Source: JACKHO01 sp041398745
Lineage (GTDB): Bacteria; Planctomycetota; Planctomycetia; Planctomycetales; Planctomycetaceae
Direction of reading: 5' to 3'
Assembly (NCBI GenBank): GCA_041398745.1
Contig: JAWKUB010000007.1
Span: 372,001 to 436,000 of the forward strand
Length of the DNA stretch: 64,000 bases
In this document: piece after piece, positions 11,955 through 20,323 of the stretch
How positions within the stretch are numbered: position 1 is the first letter of the stretch
How the letters are laid out: each line of letters starts with the position of its first letter
Position numbers and translations under genes: made by a program
Notes under the pieces: generated by a model
Seen by the model: only the letters and a program-made list of their open reading frames with translations
Databases searched by the model: none
What the model was told of the DNA's origin: nothing

Positions 11955-14267
11955 GTGCCTGCTCACATGCGCTTTGTTTTCGCCATTCTTCTGTTCCTCG
12001 GTACCACAGCCCTTGGATGGTCGGAAGAGTCGCATCCTGGTGCGAAGATGTACCAAAGTCTGTGCGCCAACTGTCACGGCAAGCAGGGTGAAGGCACAAT
12101 TGAACACGCGCCCGATCCTCTTGTCGGCGACCGCTCGCTGCGAGAACTGACGGAGTACATTGCAGAGTCCATGCCGGAAGATGATCCCGCACAATGTGAG
12201 GGCGAGGACGCGGCCCGCGTGGCCTCGTACATTTTTGACACCTTCTACTCTCCCATTGCACAGGCACGTTTGAAACCGGTCCGCATTGAAGTCTCACGAC
12301 TGACGGTCAGCCAATATGAAAACGCCGTCGCCGATTTGGTTACCAGTTTCCGCGGGAACAGCAGTTGGAACGGGGGTACAGGACTCGCAGCCGAATACTT
12401 CAAGACGCGACGCACACGCCGGGAAGACCGCGTGCTCGAACGAGTCGATCCCGTCATCAATTTCGATTTCGGCGAGGGTGTTCCTGAAGGACCGGAAGGA
12501 ACCGACTTCGACAAGCCGGAAGAATTCTCCATTCAATGGCGGGGATCAATTTTTGCCCCCGAAACCGGCGACTACGAATTCATTGTCGAAACCGACAACG
12601 GGGCACGACTCTGGGTGAACGACCGGGACACCGCACTTATCGACGCGTGGGTAAAATCGGGTGACCAAACCGAGTACCGCGGCGCGCTGAGGCTTCTCGG
12701 CGGCAGGGCGTATCCCATCCGTCTCGAATATTTCAAATTCAAAGACAAACGGGCCTCCATTCGACTGAAGTGGAAGGCCCCGCATCATGCTGAAGAAATC
12801 GTCCCGGCCCGTGCACTCTCGAAAGACTCCACGGTTGAGACTTTCATCTTAGACACACCGTTCCCTCCAGATGATGCCAGCGCCGGATATGAACGGGGCA
12901 CACTGATTTCTCAGGAGTGGGATGAAGCCTCGACATTTGCGGCACTCGAAGTCGCCAAGTACCTCACGACCCGTCTCAACGAGTTCAGTCGCTCCAAACC
13001 CGATGATGCCGACCGCAAAGCAAAGGTTCAGGCACTGTGCGAGAAATTCGTCGAGCGGGCCTTTCACCGTCCGCTGAATGATGAACTCAAAGAGTTCTTC
13101 GTGGCGAAGCATTTCCGCGAAGTCGAGCCCGTCGAAGACGCGCTACAGCGCTGCGTCATTCTCACGCTGAAATCACCGCGGTTTACGTTCCGTGAATTTG
13201 GTCAGGCTGAATTCGATGCGTTCGACACCGCCGCCTGGCTGTCATTCAGCCTGTGGGATTCCCTGCCCGATCAGCAACTGCTCGACGCCGCAGGCAAAGG
13301 CCAACTCAACGACCGGACTGGTATTGAGCGTCAGGCCCAGCGCATGGTCAACGACCTGCGGACGCGTGCAAAACTTGCCCGATTCTTCCGTCACTGGCTG
13401 CGTGTGGATCACTTCCCGGACATTGCGAAAGACAAGGAGCTCTACCCGGAATTTGACGAACAGGTCGTTTCGGACTTGCGTACGTCACTCGAACTCTTCG
13501 TCAATGACGTTGCGTGGAGCGAGAAATCGGATTTCCGCGAGTTGCTGAAGTCGGACGAAATGTATGTCAACCAGCGTCTGGCCTCACTCTATGGCGTGAC
13601 CATTGAAACGTCTCGGCCCGATGAATTTCAAAAGGTTCAGATTCCCGACCAGCAACGTGCTGGCGTGTTGACGCATCCTTACCTCATGGCGGGGTTCGGA
13701 TATGACAAGACAAGTTCACCCATCCACCGCGGAGTGTTTCTGGCCAAGAGTGTGTTGGGACGGTTCATCAAACCACCTCCCATTGCAGTGGCGCCATTTG
13801 CGCCCGACTTGCATCCCGGCCTGACGACGCGGCGGAGAATCGAACTGCAAACCAGTCCCGAATCCTGCCAGAACTGTCACGGCATGATTAACCCTCTGGG
13901 ATTCTCGCTTGAACACTTCGATACCATTGGACGCTACCGAGCTGAGGAGTTTGGCAAACCTGTTGATTCCACCGGCGACTACTTTGCGGTGAACGGAACA
14001 CAGGTGTCCTTTGATGGATCGGCCGAGCTGTCACAGTTCCTGGTTACAAGCCCTGAACCGCAGGTTTCGTTTGTGAATCAACTGTTTCAGTCACTCATTA
14101 ATCAACCAGCCCAGGCATTTGACCTTAAGGAGTTGGATCGACTCCGTGGACACTTCGAAGAACACGAATTCAGCATCCGGAGCGAACTGGTCGAAATTGC
14201 GGTTTCGACGGCCCTGAAAGCAAAAGCGGTGTCTGCGGAACTCGCGCAGGGCAATTCCACGCCCTAA
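11955..14267 (+). CDS. Planctomycete cytochrome c / PA14 / DUF1592-DUF1588-DUF1585 protein
   Basis: I chose the GTG at 11955 because GAGG lies six bases upstream; an in-frame ATG at 11967 and TTG at 11943 are alternatives. The 770-residue protein has a signal peptide, a class I cytochrome c segment (CANCH at 37-41), then a PA14-type beta domain at about 140-290 (EYFK, GDYEFIVETDNGARLWVND, RLEYFKF). DUF1592-type helices follow (FVERAFHRPLNDEL and DTAAWLSFSLWDSLPDQQLL), then DUF1588 (QRAGVLTHPYLMAGFGYDKT, SPIHRGVFL) and a DUF1585 tail with a second CQNCH. These periplasmic proteins are numerous in Planctomycetes and are thought to act in redox-coupled polysaccharide or sulfated-glycan turnover. 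PA14 would provide glycan binding. Confidence 0.85.
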   Translation: MPAHMRFVFAILLFLGTTALGWSEESHPGAKMYQSLCANCHGKQGEGTIEHAPDPLVGDRSLRELTEYIAESMPEDDPAQCEGEDAARVASYIFDTFYSPIAQARLKPVRIEVSRLTVSQYENAVADLVTSFRGNSSWNGGTGLAAEYFKTRRTRREDRVLERVDPVINFDFGEGVPEGPEGTDFDKPEEFSIQWRGSIFAPETGDYEFIVETDNGARLWVNDRDTALIDAWVKSGDQTEYRGALRLLGGRAYPIRLEYFKFKDKRASIRLKWKAPHHAEEIVPARALSKDSTVETFILDTPFPPDDASAGYERGTLISQEWDEASTFAALEVAKYLTTRLNEFSRSKPDDADRKAKVQALCEKFVERAFHRPLNDELKEFFVAKHFREVEPVEDALQRCVILTLKSPRFTFREFGQAEFDAFDTAAWLSFSLWDSLPDQQLLDAAGKGQLNDRTGIERQAQRMVNDLRTRAKLARFFRHWLRVDHFPDIAKDKELYPEFDEQVVSDLRTSLELFVNDVAWSEKSDFRELLKSDEMYVNQRLASLYGVTIETSRPDEFQKVQIPDQQRAGVLTHPYLMAGFGYDKTSSPIHRGVFLAKSVLGRFIKPPPIAVAPFAPDLHPGLTTRRRIELQTSPESCQNCHGMINPLGFSLEHFDTIGRYRAEEFGKPVDSTGDYFAVNGTQVSFDGSAELSQFLVTSPEPQVSFVNQLFQSLINQPAQAFDLKELDRLRGHFEEHEFSIRSELVEIAVSTALKAKAVSAELAQGNSTP

Positions 14268-14283
14268 CCCGAATGTTTCGTAG

Positions 14284-14388
14284 GGTGGGTGAAGTCCGCG
14301 TCAAACAGGTCGGTGCGTTACGCAAGTCACTCAACCCGAAAAACAGGGTGACAATTCTATGGCGAGTGATTCGCGGACGTAACCCACC
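14284..14388. repeat. Short inverted-repeat element in the intergenic gap
   Basis: GGTGGGTGAAGTCCGC (14284-14299) and GCGGACGTAACCCACC (14373-14388) pair as inverted repeats with 14 of 16 positions matching, spaced about 73 bases. It resembles a small non-autonomous insertion. It fills most of the 300-base gap between the DUF1592 gene and metF; no gene is visible there. Confidence 0.5.
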
Positions 14389-14567
14389 ATAACACGGCGA
14401 CTCTTCACACACCCTACAATTCTCGTGAATAATCAGGGTTGATTCGTGCTGTTCAGGACAGAATTCAGGCAATTCCGGCATCCCCCCTTGTTCAGTAACC
14501 GGGGGACTCCCTACAGTCCTGCCTGCACTGGTCGAAGACGTCAACTCAAAGTGAATGACAGAAACGA

Positions 14568-15446
14568 ATGTATCTTCCTGAAATCCTGAAGCAGCGAAAA
14601 CCTGCCCTTTCCATTGAAATCTTCCCCCCGAAAACATCCAAAGGGGATGAAGCACTCATTACGCACCTCGAACGTCTGGCCGCCTTCCAGCCCGCGTTTG
14701 TCTCCTGCACGTATGGGGCGGGTGGATCAACAAGAACGCGGACCGTCGAACTGTGTCAAATGATTCAGCAGCGGTTCTCTCTTCCCGCGACAGCCCACTT
14801 CACCTGTGTGGGTTCAACCCGGGAAGAACTCATCGAGTGGCTGGAATACGCCGTGCAGGCTGGTGTGAAAAACATCATGGCACTCCGGGGTGATGCTCCT
14901 GAAGGTCAGGAAGAATTCAAGCGCGTCGAGGGCGGATTAGGCTACGCCAACGAACTGGTGGAACTCATTCGTAAGCATCAGCCCCAAATGGGAATTGGTG
15001 TCGCCGGGTATCCCGAGAAGCACAACGAAGCTCCGGACATGACCACGGACCTCGACAACTTGAAACGGAAAGTCGACGCCGGAGCCGATGCTGTTTTCAC
15101 ACAGCTCTTCTTCGACAACCAGTCGTTCTTCACGTTTCAGGATGAATGCCGAAGCCGCGGCATCGAAATCCCCATCGTTCCGGGCATTATGCCCATTACG
15201 GAATTTGCACGTATCAAACGCATCACCTCAATGTGCGGCGCAAAAATGCCTGCCGAACTTGCCGCACGTCTGGAGGTAGTTCAGGATGACGCCGAGGCAC
15301 AATTCGAAATCGGCGTAGAACATGCCATCGCACAATGTTCAGAACTGTTGAACGCGGGTGTCCCGGGTATTCACTTCTACGCCCTGAACAAATCAGAAGC
15401 GTGCGACCGCATTCTCGAAGCGCTGGGAGTTGTTCCGCAACGGTAG
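14568..15446 (+). CDS. metF: Methylenetetrahydrofolate reductase
   Basis: The 292-residue cytosolic flavoprotein reduces 5,10-methylene-THF to 5-methyl-THF for methionine synthesis. It is the length of bacterial MetF and has the expected TIM-barrel signals: the catalytic Glu in LSIEIFPPKT, CTYGAGGSTR, the RGDAPEG loop that binds folate and FAD, and VAGYPEKHNEAPDM. The C-terminal GVPGIHFYALNKSEA is also characteristic. It stands alone between two intergenic repeat regions with no methionine genes beside it. No riboswitch is evident upstream. Confidence 0.95.
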   Translation: MYLPEILKQRKPALSIEIFPPKTSKGDEALITHLERLAAFQPAFVSCTYGAGGSTRTRTVELCQMIQQRFSLPATAHFTCVGSTREELIEWLEYAVQAGVKNIMALRGDAPEGQEEFKRVEGGLGYANELVELIRKHQPQMGIGVAGYPEKHNEAPDMTTDLDNLKRKVDAGADAVFTQLFFDNQSFFTFQDECRSRGIEIPIVPGIMPITEFARIKRITSMCGAKMPAELAARLEVVQDDAEAQFEIGVEHAIAQCSELLNAGVPGIHFYALNKSEACDRILEALGVVPQR

Positions 15447-15463
15447 TTTTGAATGGTGTGTGT

Positions 15464-15649
15464 AGCTCTCGTAGCGTGCGTCGAGACGCACGGAACTATG
15501 AGCGCAGGATGACGCTCAAATGAACATGGAAACGAACATCTTCGGCTCCAGAAAGGTGCGTCTGGTTACGCCTGCCACGTGCCATTCGTGTCGGACAACC
15601 GTTCCAAAGATTCACTCGTTCCTCGTTGACAAAGCCGACGCACCCTACG
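15464..15649. repeat. 186-bp dispersed repeat, copy 1 (partner at 54778-54963)
   Basis: This segment is nearly identical, without gaps, to 54778-54963, about 39 kb away. Both begin AGCTCTCGTAGCGTGCGTCG and end GCCGACGCACCCTACG. The ends form imperfect terminal inverted repeats (14 of 16 positions), and the left end holds a small palindrome, GTGCGTC-GA-GACGCAC. Neither copy has a convincing gene, so it is probably a non-autonomous mobile element. Confidence 0.8.
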
Positions 15650-15773
15650 ATTACTGGTGAGCGAAGGTATTGAACAAGAAGAAGCCGCAGAGTAGCCTGA
15701 GCGTGACGGCGAATCGCTCCGATCGCATCCAACGATCAACATCTCCGTTCCCAATAATGTGTGGCACAAACGA

Positions 15774-16205
15774 ATGAACGATGTCGACCTCGCCAAAATC
15801 GAAAAGGCCACTGGCCTGACCTTGCCAGCCGCATACGCAACTCTTTTGCGTAAGTTTCCTGCTGAACTACTTGCGTTGCTTAAGTTTGACGAACCGGACG
15901 AAAGAATGTTGTTCACAGACGCCCGCACAATCGTCCGCTGGAACAAGTTCTTTCGTAAGCCCGACTACGAATACGAAAACTCTTCCGGTGAAATTTGTCA
16001 GTTCCCTTCCAACCACATCGTAATCGGAGCAAACTCGGGCGGTGACTTCTACCACATTGATACACGACGCAAGCGAACTGCCGTGCTCTTCTGGTGCCAC
16101 GAGACCGGGGAATTCACCGAATGTGCAAAGCACCTTGATGCATTTATCCGTGAAATCTTCTCGTGCACCGCGGACGGAATTCTCTATGTTTTGGACCTTA
16201 AGTAG
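15774..16205 (+). CDS. SUKH (SMI1/KNR4-type) domain protein, possible orphan immunity protein
   Basis: From the ATG at 15774 the product has 143 residues (a GTG five codons earlier is also in frame). The start (MNDVDLAKIEKATGLTLPAA) followed by YATLLRKFPAELL matches the N-terminal helix-strand core of SMI1/KNR4 (SUKH) proteins. NHIVIGANSGGDFYHIDT, then AVLFWCHETGEFTECAKHLDAF, matches the middle sheet and C-terminal helix. Many SUKH proteins are immunity proteins that bind and block polymorphic toxins. No toxin gene is recognisable next to it: metF and a repeat lie upstream, repeats and an IS element downstream. It could be the surviving part of a toxin-immunity locus damaged by mobile elements, or a housekeeping SUKH protein. 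Confidence 0.75.
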   Translation: MNDVDLAKIEKATGLTLPAAYATLLRKFPAELLALLKFDEPDERMLFTDARTIVRWNKFFRKPDYEYENSSGEICQFPSNHIVIGANSGGDFYHIDTRRKRTAVLFWCHETGEFTECAKHLDAFIREIFSCTADGILYVLDLK

Positions 16206-16207
16206 TC

Positions 16208-16342
16208 GTAGGGCATGCTCCTGCATGCCTTCCTGGCTATGACGTCCTACAAGACGGTATTCGGAGTGCATGGCAACGGAGTGTCTTGGCCGAGACATCC
16301 CCCCAAGGAAAAATGAGGAAGGCATGCGGGAGCATGCCCTAC
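16208..16342. repeat. 135-bp MITE-like element with 27-bp inverted ends
   Basis: The left end (16208-16234, beginning GTAGGGCATGC) and the right end (16316-16342, ending GCATGCCCTAC) match as inverted repeats at 26 of 27 positions. Each end also folds on itself: GGCATGC-TCCT-GCATGCC on the left, GGCATGC-GGGA-GCATGCC on the right. It has no coding capacity and begins 3 bases after the SUKH stop, so it could also act as a terminator. Confidence 0.8.
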
Positions 16343-16346
16343 ATGA

Positions 16347-16480
16347 ACTGGCTCGGCCAGTGCCGATGGATTTGCAATTCAGATCAGCCGTCGAGGGACC
16401 GTGAAAGAGGGGGCAACCTGAGCAAAGCTGCCAGCACGACCAGCTTCGCAGATGAATTCGAATCCGCAGCAGAATACACT
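16347..16480. repeat. Dispersed repeat related to 27822-27940
   Basis: ACTGGCTCGGCCAGTGCCG near the left edge and AATCCGCAGCAGAATACACT at the right edge recur at 27822-27940 with a diverged middle. This copy lacks the right-hand palindromic end seen in the other copy. It directly follows the 135-bp element, so two unrelated repeats have landed side by side. Confidence 0.65.
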
Positions 16481-16593
16481 GCGGTGGCATTCCGCACTGC
16501 TCGCTCGTCCACAGATGGGGCAACCGAATCTCAACCAATCCCCATGCGCTTACCTTGACAAGCAACAAACTTTCATAGAAGCCACCCGCCGAG

Positions 16594-16818
16594 ATGAGTA
16601 GTACAACGATTCGCTATCAAGATTCTGAGTTTGATGCGAATGCCTTGCCGATCGAATTGTGGCTGCTAGAAGTCGGCAATCAAATTGGCGTCAATGACGA
16701 GTCCTGGCTTAATCGGTTGAAGGAGGAGTGGCACCTTCAGGCGACAGCAGGTTTCGGTTTCGGCCCGTCGCCCGCATTGGATGAATATGTCACCTCGGAT
16801 GACCGTCGACGAGTTCTA
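16594..16818 (+). pseudogene. 5' fragment of an unknown gene cut by the IS630 element
   Basis: The fragment encodes about 75 residues starting MSSTTIRYQDSEFDANALPI and ending DDRRRVL at the CTA codon, where the IS630 element begins. The frame runs into the element and stops at 16944. I do not recognise the protein. Sequence to the right of the element does not look like its continuation: it reads as an IS110 fragment on the other strand. So the 3' part has been lost, not merely displaced. Confidence 0.55.
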
Positions 16819-16890
16819 GAGCATTTTTCGAAATGGTATTCACCTGTCGTTGCGTGTTGTGGTAAGAGGGCTTCAGTCAAGGAGGACTGT

Positions 16891-17254
16891 GATGCCCAAG
16901 CCACTGTCGATGGATTTGCGGGAACGGATAATGGACGCGTGTGATGCGGGAGAATCGGTCCACGATGTGGCCCAAAGGTTCGACGTTTCGGAACGCACGA
17001 TTTACAACTGGATGGCGCTCAGGCGTGAAACTGGAGAGTTGAAACCACGCCAGGGAGACGTTGGACGGAAATCGAAACTCGATGATCGGAGAACCGAAAT
17101 CGAGCAGGCCATTGATGAGAACTCGAGTCTCACGTTAGCTGGACTCATCGCACAACTTTCGCTGTCCATTTCGGAGTCGGCCCTGTGGCAGACACTGAAT
17201 CGATGGGGAATTACGTGGAAAAGTCACGCACGCCGCGGAGCAGCTGCGACCTGA
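16891..17254 (+). CDS. IS630 transposase, N-terminal reading frame (orfA)
   Basis: From ATG 16891 (MPKPLSMDLRERIMDACD) this 120-residue frame encodes the winged helix-turn-helix DNA-binding part of the transposase, including VHDVAQRFDVSERTIYNWM and a second helical set ending LNRWGITWK. The homologous reading then switches to the next frame at an AAAA run at 17219-17222. The remainder (SHARRGAAAT) looks out of frame. The catalytic half lies in the +1 frame (orfB). Fusion would need ribosomal frameshifting, or the element may carry an inactivating indel. Confidence 0.8.
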
Positions 17255-17303
17255 CGTCCAGCAACAGCGGCGTTGGTGGGGCATTCTGACAAGTCGCTGG
17301 CGT

Positions 17304-17816
17304 GTGAATCAGTTGGTGTTTCTCGATGAAACCGGAGCCAACACAAAAATGGCACGCCGCTATGGTTGGGGAGCATCGTCCGCGCGGGTGATCGACCATG
17401 TCCCTCACGGACACTGGCAAACCAGCACATTCGTCGCGGCCCTGCGAACCACTGGACTGACGGCACCCACCGTTCTGGATGGTGCGATGAACGGGGATTT
17501 CTTTCTGGCGTACGTCGAGCAGCAACTTGTTCCCACGCTCAATCAAGGTGACCTGGTCGTGATGGACAACCTCAGCAGTCACAAGCAGGCCGGCGTTCGT
17601 GACGCGATTGAATCAGTCGGTGCCGACCTGATGTTCCTGCCACCGTACTCACCCGATTTGAATCCCATCGAGTTAGCCTTCTCGAAATTCAAAACCCTGC
17701 TCCGTCAATCCGCCGAACGCACCCGGGCAGCCCTGTGGAAACGCATCGGCCAACTGCTCGACCAATTCACAAAAACCGAATGCCAAAACTACATCCACCA
17801 CGCTGGCTACCGATGA
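17304..17816 (+). CDS. IS630 transposase, DDE catalytic reading frame (orfB)
   Basis: This frame is open from 17199, although the first start codon before the catalytic core is the GTG at 17304. Upstream in the same frame is THAAEQLRPDVQQQRRWW, the usual bridge between the two halves of IS630 transposases. The catalytic triad is visible: Asp in LVFLDETGANTKMARRYGW, Asp in VVMDNLSSHK, and Glu in YSPDLNPIELAFSKFK. The stop overlaps the right inverted repeat. The reading therefore looks intact from 17199 on, and activity depends on how the frame change at 17219-17222 is bridged. Confidence 0.85.
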   Translation: MNQLVFLDETGANTKMARRYGWGASSARVIDHVPHGHWQTSTFVAALRTTGLTAPTVLDGAMNGDFFLAYVEQQLVPTLNQGDLVVMDNLSSHKQAGVRDAIESVGADLMFLPPYSPDLNPIELAFSKFKTLLRQSAERTRAALWKRIGQLLDQFTKTECQNYIHHAGYR

Positions 17817-17837
17817 ACACCATTTCGAAAAATTCTC

Positions 17838-17972
17838 TAGATTGCCAAAGAACGACACAGGTTCTTGCTCGTCACAGCACATCAGTCGCCGACGCTCCAG
17901 GACCGTGCGGTTTTGATCAACATCACAAATATTGATACTCTGCTTGTGGAGATCGCAGCCGACAAATTTCAT
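17838..17972 (-). pseudogene. IS110-family transposase, N-terminal fragment
   Basis: On the minus strand from ATG 17972 the frame reads MKFVGCDLHKQSINICDVDQ, then NRTVLERRRL and EPVSFFGNLE, the start of IS110/IS116/IS902 recombinases with the first catalytic Asp (CDLHK). After 45 residues it hits the right end of the IS630 element at 17837. The rest of the recombinase is not found on the far side, so a deletion accompanied or followed the insertion. Confidence 0.75.
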
Positions 17973-18139
17973 GGTGATGCCTTTCTTTTGTGGAAGCGGA
18001 CGCGATCTACGCTTACCACACCTTCAAGAACCTCACCATCGGCTCGACCTCCTCATAGTTTCAACCTACGAATAATTCGGGATAGTCAAAGCAGTCGACA
18101 TACTTCACGACACACCTCATTCGAGGAGAGAACCGCATC

Positions 18140-19087
18140 ATGAATTCCAACAACAAACTCACTCGACGCGACGCATTGGTGACCGGAGTCGCCCTCGCGG
18201 CTTCAGTCAGTATGTCCTCCACTAACTACGCTGAGTCCCCCAAGGAGTCTGGCTTGATTGACGCACACTCACACATTTGGGGTCGGGACCTTGAGAAGTT
18301 TCCGTTGTCCAACGGAAAAACGCTCGCCGACCTCGCGCCGCCCAGCTTCACTGCCGAAGAGTTGCTCGACACATGCCAGCCGCTCGGAATTGAGCGCGTT
18401 GTGCTGATTCAGCATTCCATTTACCACGGCTGGGATAATCGCTACCTCATTCACGAAGCAGCTCGCATGCCGGACCGGTTCCGCGTCGTCGGAATGGTCG
18501 ACGACACGCAGCCGCACCCTGATGTTCTCTGCGAAAAACTGCTGGCCGACCGCGTCACCGGATTCCGCATTACCTCAGGCATTCGCGGCAAAGACAAATG
18601 GCTGACGGGACCGGGGATGAATGCCATGTGGAAAATGGGAGCCAAAACAGGCCAGGCCATGTGTTGTCTCATCAATCCCGACGACCTGCCAGCCGTTAGC
18701 CACATGTGTCAACATCACCCCGACACGAATGTGGTCATTGACCACTTCGCCCGCGTTGGCATTGATGGTGAAATCCGCGAGTCAGATCTCAACCAGCTCT
18801 GTGCGTTGGCAAAGTATCCTCACGTGCACGTGAAGGTCTCAGCCTACTACGCACTCGGCAAGAAGAAGCCACCCTACCTCGACCTGCTCCCCATGATTCG
18901 CCGCGTGGTCGATGCCTTCGGCCCCGAACGAACCATGTGGGCCAGCGACGCTCCTTACCAGGTGGTCGACGGACACTCCTACAAGGCCTCGGTCGAACTC
19001 ATCCGTGACCACGCCGATTTCCTGTCAGCCAGCGACAAGGAATGGCTGTTCAGAAAAACGGCCGAGAAGGTGTTCTTCTTTGTGTAA
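18140..19087 (+). CDS. Exported amidohydrolase-family (TIM-barrel) metal-dependent hydrolase
   Basis: The 315-residue protein opens with a Tat-like leader (LTRRDALVTGVALAASVSM). The mature part is an amidohydrolase_2 TIM barrel with the first metal-binding pair in DAHSHIWG, further candidate ligands in VLIQHSIYH and VVIDHFARVG, and a final Asp in MWASDAPYQVV. Relatives hydrolyse or decarboxylate cyclic and aromatic acids or lactones; the substrate here is unknown. It stands alone on the plus strand, facing argF, with a shared bidirectional hairpin at 19204-19237. Confidence 0.8.
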   Translation: MNSNNKLTRRDALVTGVALAASVSMSSTNYAESPKESGLIDAHSHIWGRDLEKFPLSNGKTLADLAPPSFTAEELLDTCQPLGIERVVLIQHSIYHGWDNRYLIHEAARMPDRFRVVGMVDDTQPHPDVLCEKLLADRVTGFRITSGIRGKDKWLTGPGMNAMWKMGAKTGQAMCCLINPDDLPAVSHMCQHHPDTNVVIDHFARVGIDGEIRESDLNQLCALAKYPHVHVKVSAYYALGKKKPPYLDLLPMIRRVVDAFGPERTMWASDAPYQVVDGHSYKASVELIRDHADFLSASDKEWLFRKTAEKVFFFV

Positions 19088-19203
19088 AAACGTCGGGTGC
19101 TTCCGCTGCGCGGGCCGCACGCCGCCACCCGTTGTCGGATGGGTTGAGATGGTTGAATGCAGCTGCGCTGCGGTTGAGATAGTTGAAATAGGCTGAAAAT
19201 CAG

Positions 19204-19237
19204 AACGCCACCTTCCACAAGTGTGAAAGGTGGCGTT
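19204..19237. terminator. Bidirectional terminator between the convergent amidohydrolase and argF
   Basis: Two 16-base arms (AACGCCACCTTCCACA and TGTGAAAGGTGGCGTT) pair at 15 of 16 positions with a 2-base loop. The hairpin lies between two converging genes, so it can serve both. Confidence 0.7.
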
Positions 19238-19259
19238 GTGATAGAGTTGTGAATTTTTA

Positions 19260-20174
19260 CTACTTCTCAAGCAGCCAGGCAAAGAGTCCTTTGGCCAGGT
19301 GCATGCGGTTTTCGGCCTGTGGAAAAACGACGCTGCGGGGATTGTCCATGACTTCGGCACTTACTTCGAGACCGCGTCGTGCTGGCAGGCAGTGCATGAA
19401 GACGGCGTCGCTTTTGGCTGCTCCGAACAGTTTTTCGTTGACCTGGAATCCTTCAAAGGCCTTCGCCCGTTGCTCTTTCTCGGCTTCCTGCCCCATGCTG
19501 GCCCAGACGTCGGTGTAGACGACATCAGCACCGTCGACGGCATCGAAAGGATTCGTGAACTGAGCCACGGAAGCGTTCGGCAGCTTGCCTTTCAAATCGG
19601 AAAGGAACTCTTCGGGCAGCTGAAATCCGTCGGGTGCGGCAATGGTGAAATCCATGCCGACGTGTGCACAAACAAGAGCCAGACTCTTGGCGACGTTATT
19701 CCCGTCACCAATGTAAGCCAGCTTTCGTCCGGCGACATTACCAAAATGCTCTTCAGCGGTCATGACATCGGTAAGAGCCTGACAGGGGTGATAGTCGTCC
19801 GACAATCCGTTGACGACCGGTCGTCCCGAATGCTCCACGAACGTATCGATAAGCGACTGGCGGAACGTGCGGAGCACAATGACATCGGCATATCCGCCAA
19901 CGACCTGCGCGATGTCGGCTTCAGGCTCGCGTCCGTCGAGTCCGGCGTCTTTTGCGGACAGGAAGCAACTGCTTCCGCCGAGGTGCGCCATAGCCACTTC
20001 AAAGCTGACGCGCGTCCGCAGCGAGGGCTTCTCAAACAGCTGGACCAGAACGTGCCCGGCCAGTTTCGGTTCGCGCTTACCAGCGGCCCAAGCCGCCTTC
20101 AGGCTTTTCGCCGAGGCCAGGATTTCCAGAACTTGTTCCGTGGACAAATCGAGCAATGTGTTCAGATGTCTCAT
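19260..20174 (-). CDS. argF: Ornithine carbamoyltransferase
   Basis: The 304-residue cytosolic enzyme joins carbamoyl phosphate and ornithine to make citrulline in arginine synthesis. The carbamoyl-phosphate site SLRTR is at 51-55, HPCQAL at 129-134, and the ornithine-side motif HCLPA near 260. VYTDVWASMG before it is typical of OTCase rather than aspartate transcarbamoylase. AGGTGAG precedes the ATG at good spacing. No other arginine genes are adjacent; the YhaM-like gene upstream on the same strand is separated by about 150 bases. Confidence 0.95.
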   Translation of the reverse strand: MRHLNTLLDLSTEQVLEILASAKSLKAAWAAGKREPKLAGHVLVQLFEKPSLRTRVSFEVAMAHLGGSSCFLSAKDAGLDGREPEADIAQVVGGYADVIVLRTFRQSLIDTFVEHSGRPVVNGLSDDYHPCQALTDVMTAEEHFGNVAGRKLAYIGDGNNVAKSLALVCAHVGMDFTIAAPDGFQLPEEFLSDLKGKLPNASVAQFTNPFDAVDGADVVYTDVWASMGQEAEKEQRAKAFEGFQVNEKLFGAAKSDAVFMHCLPARRGLEVSAEVMDNPRSVVFPQAENRMHLAKGLFAWLLEK

Positions 20175-20323
20175 TTTCTCACCTAATCTCCCTCAAGAGA
20201 CCAAAAAAACAAAGACCCGACAAGGAGGTAACTGGTTCGCATTCAGCGAAGAAGAAACTTGTGTGAAATGTTGGATTCAGACGCCAAATGAAATGACGTC
20301 ACGAAAACTGGCGAAGAGCGAAT

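Larger units (their letters stand above)
16819..17837 (+). mobile_element. IS630-family insertion sequence, 1019 bp, flanked by TA
   Basis: The ends are 24-bp inverted repeats (16819-16842 and 17814-17837) matching at 22 of 24 positions, sharing ATTTTTCGAAATGGT. A TA dinucleotide abuts each end (16817-16818 and 17838-17839), as expected for IS630/Tc1-mariner elements, which duplicate a TA target. Inside are two overlapping reading frames for the DNA-binding and DDE catalytic parts of the transposase. The size is normal for the family. The well-matched ends suggest a fairly recent insertion. Confidence 0.9.

Noticed and set aside
15867..16568. 233-codon minus-strand frame across the SUKH gene and the repeats
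   Set aside because: It is antisense to a well-supported gene and passes through repeat DNA, with no recognisable domain.
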